Position numbers and translations under genes: made by a program. Below, one piece after another: positions 57,746 to 64,000 of a stretch of 64,000 bases of DNA. Where the stretch lies: assembly GCA_019022495.1 (NCBI GenBank), contig JAFEKR010000024.1, forward strand, positions 744,001-808,000. Reading direction: 5' to 3'. How positions within the stretch are numbered: position 1 is the stretch's first letter; every line of letters begins with the position of its first letter. The notes beneath the pieces were generated by a model. That model did not search any database. It worked only from the letters and a program-made list of their open reading frames with translations, and was not told the origin of the DNA. Source of the stretch: Epichloe hybrida (taxonomy: Eukaryota; Ascomycota; Sordariomycetes; Hypocreales; Clavicipitaceae).

Positions 57746-58644
57746 TCACTTGATCTATCGGGAGGTCCGAGGAAAGCAGAGTGCGTGAGTCAGAATAAAG
57801 TCGGCCGCACTTGATCCCTCCGACAAACCAAATGGTGGGGTTGATCAGAACTGTCTTGCAGATCCACTTGTGGTGAATTATTAGGCCGTATTACCCTAGT
57901 GCATTTGGTGTGGAAACACTGGAGCTGGAGCTGGAGCCGGCGCTGGTGGCTGAGCTCAGTCAGAGCTTGTGGACAGCACGGGAGAGGAGGTCTGGTAGAG
58001 GCGTCTGATGGGAATCCAAGCAAGAAGGAGCTCAACAAGTGTCTGCGCGAGATTTGCCTCTCCTTGCTGGGTAATGTATTAATTATATAATGCGACAGGG
58101 GCTCCGAGTGCCACGGATGTCTCCAGAGCGACCCCTCGGCCTCAGGCCGCCCTGAAGTCCTATTCACTGCCCCTTCTTCCCCGATCGAGTCGATTAGACG
58201 TGCGCCAGCTTGATTGAAACTACCTGGACTATTCCACGAAACACCTGCACGATGGGCATCACGAAGTATTTTGTCGGACCGCGAATAGCAAAATGTCCAT
58301 TCTCGCAGCAGATGATCTTAGGATCCTCGTGAAGACCTTGTTTATTTGGCTAGCAAGCTCCTGCGCACGTTCGTTCGACGAAGGAATCTTATCGGTAAGC
58401 CCCCACTTCCGATAAGTCCAACGGGAAAGGGTCGGCTTCCCGATTTTTTTTTTTCCTTTTCTGCCACAAGTTGATGGCTATGCAAGGCTTCAGACGAACG
58501 TTCCATTGCAGCCAGCGCCGCAGACATAGCAACAGAAAGGCTTGCAGTTCAAAAGAAAGAGTGACGAACTAGGGATTTACTTCCTTCTCAGCCTTGGTCA
58601 GAAAGATCCGTGAGAAACCCGCAAGCCTCGCGAGTAAAAACAGG
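57746..58644. other. Divergent intergenic region
   Basis: Shared promoter region of grs1 and nip7. It has a GGAGCT repeat near 57920-57940 and a T11 run near 58444-58454. No gene is seen. Confidence 0.5.
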
Positions 58645-59319
58645 ATGCGCCCGCTCACAGAGCAAGAGACCAAGGTCCTCTTCACCAAGCTTGCCAACTA
58701 CACGGGCAACTCGCTCAAGAACCTCATTGCTCCCCTCGACGATGGCGATCGGTTTTGCTTCCGGCTGAATAGGGATAGAGTGTACTATGTCCGACTATCT
58801 ATTGCCAACATTGCCACGTCGATAGCTCGCGACAAGCTTCTTTCCCTGGGAACCTGCATCGGTATGTCCGCATCCCACTACACCGACGTCTTTGTCTTTC
58901 CTTTTCTCTTTCTCCGCCAGGAAGCAGGGCCTACTCGAGTCGGCAGCTGACGCGCCGATCCCCCCCCCGCATTTGTAGGCAAGTTCACAAAAACCGGCAA
59001 GTTTCGCCTGCACATTACCGCCCTCGAAATCCTTTCCGAGCACGCCCGATGGAAGATCTGGGTCCGTCCCAACGGCGAGATGCCCTTCCTCTACGGCGGC
59101 AATGTCGTCAAGGCGCATGTTGGCAGATGGTCTGATGACTGCCCCGAGCACCAGGGCGTGGTCGTGCTCAACATGAATGATACCCCGTTGGGTTTTGGCA
59201 TCACGGCGAGAAGCACGGCTGAGGCCCGCCGGTTGGACCCGACTGGCATCACATGCTTCAGACAGGCTGATTGCGGAGAGTACCTGCGTGATGAAGATAA
59301 CCTGTTTGCTTCGACATAA
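58645..59319 (+). CDS. nip7: 60S ribosome biogenesis factor Nip7
   Basis: PUA-domain protein needed for 27S pre-rRNA processing and 60S assembly; 185 residues, close to the 181 of yeast. Exons 58645-58861 and 58979-59319, 117-bp phase-1 intron. It starts MRPLTEQETKVLFTKLANY, then GNSLKNLIAPLDDGDRFCFRL and VYYVRLSIANIATSIAR. After the intron come GKFTKTGKFRLHITALEIL and the C-terminal PUA domain with WVRPNGEMPFLYGGNVVKAHV, VVVLNMNDTPLGFGITARST and the terminal GEYLRDEDNLF. An upstream in-frame extension to 58594 is not conserved-looking, so the ATG at 58645 is preferred. Confidence 0.96.
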
Positions 59320-59788
59320 GACAGGGTCGCAGTTATGGTTGCGCTTACGGACAATGGGATGGGAAAGCGATGCAACGGGGATGAGACACTCGTTTACGGC
59401 GTTGGTTTTTTTTTTTTTTTTTTTTCAAATCGGGACGAAATTTTGAGCAGTTTGTTCTTCAAAATCACATCACATGGGCGTTGCAAAAGCGAGATCAAAC
59501 ATGACAGGAAACACCAGAGATTGACGGGAAAATATTGTTGGAGGAAGAAATGTCCGCAGACATGAAAATATGTTCATTCATTCATTCAGTCAAACGATGT
59601 AGATGGTAAATATTTAGGTTCATCCGATCTATGACCACAAAAACATGTGGGTGCAAACTGGGAAAAATTGACGCCAGTCAATATCCGAGGAAATCAAACA
59701 ATTATGCTGTATCAAAGAGGTTTGTCTGTGAGTGCCGTGCAACGGCATATGTGGATCGTTACGATAGGAGAAATTGTTCAACAAGTCA
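59320..59788. other. Convergent 3' intergenic region
   Basis: Between nip7 and pro1 3' ends. A T20 tract at 59406-59425 lies 87 bp after the nip7 stop codon. ATTCATTC repeats occur at 59573-59586. No gene. Confidence 0.55.
59406..59425 (+). repeat. T20 tract downstream of nip7
   Basis: Homopolymer on the coding strand 87 bp after the stop codon. Similar long T tracts follow rpl26 and the Zn2Cys6 gene. Confidence 0.6.
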
Positions 59789-61549
59789 TTAGAGAAGGTC
59801 GCTAATTGGAGTGACAGGTCGACTGTCTTTTCTGAAAAAGCCAATGTGTGATCGCTGAGCGACATACTCGCTATCAGCGTAGCCGAGGATGCCATGGATA
59901 TCAGTGCTCTGGTGTCCCATGATTCTGGTAATTTCTGCCGAGGCATAGTTGACCAAGGCACGACCAACCTCGAGAGGCTCGCCATCCCACATCTGACCGT
60001 CAGCAGTGGGTGTGGATCGGCGGTTGACGACGGCCAGACGCACCACCTCATGCTGTGCGAAGTTACCCGCGATGCCAACGATGCCAACGGGCAGCAGCCC
60101 GGCCTTGTCCAACAAGGCTCGGTGGCACCCTTCATCAATGAACAAGGTACCATGGGGCGTGGGTGTATGCAGCAGCCAGAAGTAGCGATCTGAGATCGGA
60201 TCACTGGATGGCGTGAACCGCGTGTGTAGTGGAGGGGAGAGTTCATCATTCATGTTGATGATGGAGGGGTCCATGAGGTTCAGCGACGTCGTGGTACGAG
60301 ACAGCGGAGGCTCGCTGCCACTATGCACGCTGTGATCATCAGAGTCAGATGCAGATGAAGGGTTGCCGTTGGCTTGCTTCAATGCATGCAAGTAACGAAC
60401 GATGGCGAGAATGTTACCCGGGTTGGAAGACCGGGTAATTATCGTGGTCACACCCGCCAACGTGCCCAGCTTGGCAGCGATGATCTTGGTGCTCATGCCG
60501 CCTGTTCCCAATAAAGACCCGGCACTTGATACTATTTGGGCAATCCCTTAGTTCCACAACCGAAAAAAAAAAAAGGAGCTCGGCAGAGTGTAGAGTGCGG
60601 GGGAAGAAAAGTTAAGCTTACCATCTGCTTCGAGAACGGAAAAATCATCCACGATTTCAATGGGCTTGGCATCGGGGTTCGTTCGAGGGTTTTTGTCGTA
60701 GAGACAGTCCACATCCGTCATGAGGAACAAAAGGTCGGCATGAATCATGGCGGCGGTAATAGCAGAGAGAGTATCGTTGTCGCCGAATTTGATTTCTGAA
60801 ACGGCAAGGGTGTCGTTCTCGTTGACAATGGGAATGACGCCCATGTCAAGAAGCTGATTGACGGTATTTTGGGCATTCAAATACCGTGTGCGCTGTTCAC
60901 AGTAACAAGAAACAAGGAGTCAGCTTCCTGCGGCAAATGTTATACAAGAAATCCAGATGCAAAGCCCCCATGAGGAATTGTTTCGGGCCACAGCAAGGGC
61001 CGCGGATGGCACTTACATCTGCAATATCATTTCTGGTCAACAAAATTTGAGCAATTGGCTGTGACAAATGGCCAAAGAGGCTGTCCCAAAGACTCATTAA
61101 ACGACATTGACCAATTGCCGCCAAGGCCTAGAGTAGAAAACTATGTTAGCGGATGTTTTGAAAGAGGACAACCGGAAGCATAGTCTATCACTTCGGCGTA
61201 CCTGAAGCTGTGCGAGGTGCTTGGGACGCTTGTCAACCTCCATTCTCCGGAGACCGACTCCAATAGCCCCAGAAGAGACAATAACAACTTTATGGCCATT
61301 CTTTCTCAACTTGAAGGCGGTGTCCACGATCAAGGTAAGAATGGGCAACAGGGGCTCATGAGTTTTTTCATCCACGATGGAACTCGTCCCTGCCAAGGCA
61401 AAGCGGGTTAGACCGCAGTGACCCATGATACATCTGACAACTTGCCATCAAAGAAGCCGGCCACCATTGGGGGCAAACGTTGGGGTCGACACCAGTGAAC
61501 ACTTACCCAGCTTGATGACAATAGTCTGCTGACTTCTTGAGTGCTTCAT
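59789..61549 (-). CDS. pro1: Glutamate 5-kinase (gamma-glutamyl kinase)
   Basis: First enzyme of proline synthesis: phosphorylates glutamate with ATP. 451 residues from exons 61549-61507, 61389-61202, 61127-61017, 60892-60622 and 60531-59789, all frame-consistent. The amino-acid-kinase domain reads [68 protein letters not shown] and [13 protein letters not shown], then [23 protein letters not shown]-terminal PUA domain ([14 protein letters not shown] to [17 protein letters not shown]) is present, as in bacterial and many fungal enzymes. Between them is a Ser-rich linker of about 60 residues. The kinase is normally feedback-inhibited by proline; the next enzyme, Pro2, is not encoded in this window. 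Confidence 0.95.
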
Positions 61550-62205
61550 CTCGGCGGCTTTTGATCATGAAGAATTAGCAAGGGAGACAAGACCAAGGCC
61601 AGGGCCATGAATGGGTTTGGCGGCTTTTTTGGAAAAAAGAAATGAAGATAGAATGCTTTTGAGACGAGATCAGGAAATGACAACGACGGCGATGAACCCG
61701 AACCCCCCAAAACAGCTCGAGGAAAAGCGGCCGACGGGTACGAAAGTACATGGCCGCAAAACTCTGAGGCGTACGTCACGGGCTTTCTCACATGCTGCCA
61801 AACTTACTTTTAGACCCCGTACATGTACATGTAAATGCCTCGTCCGTCATCTTGAAGGCGTGCCCTGCCGCGGTGTTGCATTCCCTACATAAATGGGACG
61901 TTGACATTCATCGTGTTTGGAAATCCTGGGCCGACGCCGGACCCGCAAAGCGGGCTGCGCCAGTCCTCATAGGCGGCTGATAGGCGGCTGATAGGCGGCT
62001 GAGCGAGTCAAGCTGGGCCTATGCGGACTTCCTGGCGGCTTCGTGCAGCGTACATCTGCGGCGCTGCTGGGTGCGCCGAGGTCATTCCAGGCTGTGGAGG
62101 TCCCTTTTTGTGAGGGGCGCACACCGCCCGGGCTCTGTCGCGCCTGTCCAACGACGGCGCGATCGACATGGCAGACCATACATGTAGAGGCGGCAGAATT
62201 TTTTC

Positions 62206-62564
62206 GGACCTCTAATCCGTACATAAATGCACATACCGCGTAAGTCCCGAAACGGAAGGACAGTCCCCACACCTAATTTTGGTGTGGCTCGCGTCTGTTG
62301 ATTTTCGCTGTTAATTGAGATGCCTATTTGTGCGATATTTGAAGGTATTAATACTATTGAAAAAGCTACTATTAAAGCTATTGTGAGGCTTTGTGACAAT
62401 AGAAAGGAAGGCAAGGAATTGTACAGAAGAGCTTGTGAGCGTTGTATGCTGTAGTAAGCTGTCTGCATTCGCCACTAAAAAGAGCTAGTATATTTAGCGG
62501 GGAATTAGGTGGAAAGGTACTTCTTCCGTTTTGGGACTTACGCGGTATGCGCATTTAGAGGTCC
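62206..62564. mobile_element. Miniature inverted-repeat element (about 360 bp)
   Basis: Terminal inverted repeats at 62206-62279 and about 62500-62564. Both, in arm orientation, start GGACCTCTAA, then share CATACCGCGTAAGTCCC, AAACGGAAG and, farther in, ACCTAATT. The left arm has an 11-bp insertion (TCCGTACATAA). The 200-bp centre is AT-rich and has one 44-codon open frame (62320-62454) that I do not recognise. No target duplication is clear. It fits a non-autonomous DNA transposon. Confidence 0.72.
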
Positions 62565-63525
62565 CTATGCCGCACTTAACGCCGAGTTCTGGAACAACGT
62601 GGAACCGCCTATCGCATGTGGGTTAGGAAGAGCTTTTTCTTCTTTCTTCTTTCTTCTTTCTTAAATTTTACATTTTAAATTTTAAATTTTAAATCCTTTT
62701 TCAGCTGAAATGGGATTAAGCTTTGTCCCCTCAACTTCCTTCGTCCGGTGGAATGATGTCACGACGCCGAACCGGGATGGCACAGCCTCGGCCGTGGAAT
62801 GGACCCCCCTTGTCTGACGGAGGTCACGGCAAAGCTTGAAATTAAAGTGTTTGCCGGGACTCGATTTCGGAACGGGGTTTGTCCAATTTGCCCATACTGC
62901 ATTCCTGACGTTGCTGGATGCGGAAGTGGGCGAGAGGATGGAATCTATATGGATTTCGGGAAGCTGCCCGGTTTCGACGACACGGAGGAGAGGGGGGTTG
63001 GAATGGACTGCCGCATCATGAGGAACTACATCCGTGCCGAGGGGAGTTTTATCGTGTCTCGGCTGCATTTGGATGAAAAAGACGTACTACGTCACGTTCG
63101 CCTCGCTCACGAGGCACTGGAACGAGGTGGATTATCCAAAGGATGTGTATGATGAAGAGTGGTGATGAGAAGTCGTCATGATTGATTGATTGATTACAAG
63201 TCGATTCTGCTTGCTCGGGAACAACTTTATTTGGGGCAGGAAAGAAATAAAACAAGTGGTCGAAGAGATGATTGGCGTCATCTCTAATTTGTACGATTAG
63301 ACCGTTCTGGGTTGCAAGATCCGAAGGGAAACTTTTACCCATCTTATCATGACCCGTGCTGTGACGTGGGATTGTGAGGTTTCGCTCGTTCAGGATGACG
63401 AGACGTCGAATGCGAGCACTGTGATTGGCCAAGCGCGGGGGTTTGATGTAAACAAATGACGCGTCTCCCCTGACGCGTTGAAGACGCCCTTTCCCCCTCC
63501 ATTTTGATGCCGCCAGACCACGACC

Positions 63526-63532
63526 ACCGCGG

Positions 63533-63563
<31 letters not shown>

Positions 63564-63570
63564 ACCACCC
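63526..63570. repeat. CCACCG hexamer repeat
   Basis: GCACCACCGCCACCGCCACCG-type repeat in intergenic DNA. ORFs across it produce WRWRW or GGGG peptides that are artefacts. Confidence 0.75.
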
Positions 63571-64000
63571 CATGCATGGCCCGAACTGCAACCTCGAAAT
63601 CCTCGTAGGAAATGTGCCAACGTCTTGTTGGTCCAGCACATTCATTTGTGCACACCACCACGACTGCGAATCGGGTGATGCCCAGCCAGTGGCCGCAGAC
63701 TTGCAGATGAACCCCCTCATCCCGCACACGATCCGAACACGGTCTGGCTTTGAGAACGTACATACGGACTAGGGAGGCCGAGTCGAAGAGCATGGACCGG
63801 GTTTTCTTACTTGTCAATTACACTTTTCCCCTTCAAAGCCCCAGGTGAGGCCAAGCCTTGCCGAGTATCTCATGGCTGAAAAGAAGGCCGCCCTTGCGTA
63901 GAGTGGATGTTTGTTCCAGAGTACTGTAATTTTGTGGGAGAAATTGGACCGCGGTGCTCGCCGAGACCGGTTTCTCCCCACGTCTTGAGAGTCTTGAGAG

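Larger units (their letters stand above)
61550..64000. other. Right-end intergenic region
   Basis: No supported gene. It holds GTACATGTACATGTA palindromes (61819-61835), a GATAGGCGGCT direct repeat (61977-62000), a 360-bp inverted-repeat element, a TTCTTTCT run (62635-62661), an AAATTTT palindromic run (62663-62690), a GATT run (63181-63193) and a CACCGC/CCACCG array (63526-63567). The edge may be upstream of a gene that lies outside the window. Confidence 0.55.

Noticed and set aside
63049..63729. 226-codon leftward ORF at the right end
   Set aside because: A large part is the translated CCACCG repeat (WRWRW), and the remainder has no recognisable domain.
1..64000. Searched for a CRISPR array, rRNA, operon, prophage or a secondary-metabolite cluster
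   Set aside because: Eukaryotic gene structure throughout; no repeat-spacer array, no rRNA and no backbone synthase genes were seen.

Overview
The window is nuclear DNA of a filamentous ascomycete, most likely a sordariomycete and probably of the order Hypocreales. The evidence is short spliceosomal introns (about 60-200 bp, GT...AG, many with a CTAAC/CTGAC branch point), fungal-only gene types (Zn2Cys6 regulator with a fungal transcription-factor domain, a UBE2Q-like/PARP fusion), AT-poor single-copy genes separated by long low-complexity intergenic DNA, and no bacterial-type operons. The order is inferred from general resemblance, not from a search. CDS coordinates are gene spans from start to stop codon; exon coordinates are in the evidence field and were chosen by reading splice sites and frame by eye.

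Layout. 1-3.1 kb: no gene, several tandem repeats. 3.1-7.0 kb (-): large fusion with an RWD-like N-terminus, a PARP catalytic domain and a UBE2Q-type E2 domain; its last long exon carries an apparent one-base frameshift between PARP and E2. 7.9-9.8 kb (+): conserved single-pass membrane protein. 10.2-11.3 kb (-): small SET-domain protein. 14.4-17.6 kb (+): long Pro/Met-rich protein with an eIF4E-binding-like motif. 18.9-19.5 kb (-): ribosomal protein uL24 (Rpl26). 19.7-19.9 kb: Ty1/copia reverse-transcriptase relic. 20.5-21.5 kb (-): Cox11. 22.1-23.8 kb (-): FAD amine-oxidase-like enzyme. 25.4-26.2 kb (+): Vti1 SNARE. 27.2-29.1 kb (+): Scd6/Lsm14. 30.1-32.3 kb (+): Rqc1/TCF25. 32.3-36.9 kb: repeat-rich intergenic DNA. 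37.0-39.7 kb (+): poly-Gln Zn2Cys6 regulator. 40.6-42.0 kb (+): SCPx-type thiolase. 43.0-43.3 kb (+): Atx1 copper chaperone with a 16-bp tandem repeat in its leader or promoter. 43.6-45.8 kb: a fold-back element and a tandem pair of small Cys-containing ORFs. 46.3-47.5 kb (+): zinc alcohol dehydrogenase. 48.0-49.7 kb (-): Arp3. 50.7-52.7 kb (+): Taspase-like threonine peptidase. 53.2-54.3 kb (-): TFIIH subunit Tfb4. 55.5-57.7 kb (-): glycyl-tRNA synthetase with a presumptive mitochondrial presequence. 58.6-59.3 kb (+): Nip7. 59.8-61.5 kb (-): glutamate 5-kinase. 61.6-64 kb: intergenic, with a roughly 360-bp terminal-inverted-repeat element.

Most genes are housekeeping (translation, ribosome biogenesis and quality control, vesicle fusion, cytochrome oxidase assembly, actin nucleation, transcription and repair, proline synthesis) and do not form one pathway. 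Cox11 and Atx1 both handle copper but lie 21 kb apart. The least ordinary items are the PARP-E2 fusion and its frameshift, the duplicated small Cys-containing ORFs next to inverted-repeat DNA, the miniature element near the right end, and the repeat array at the Atx1 start.
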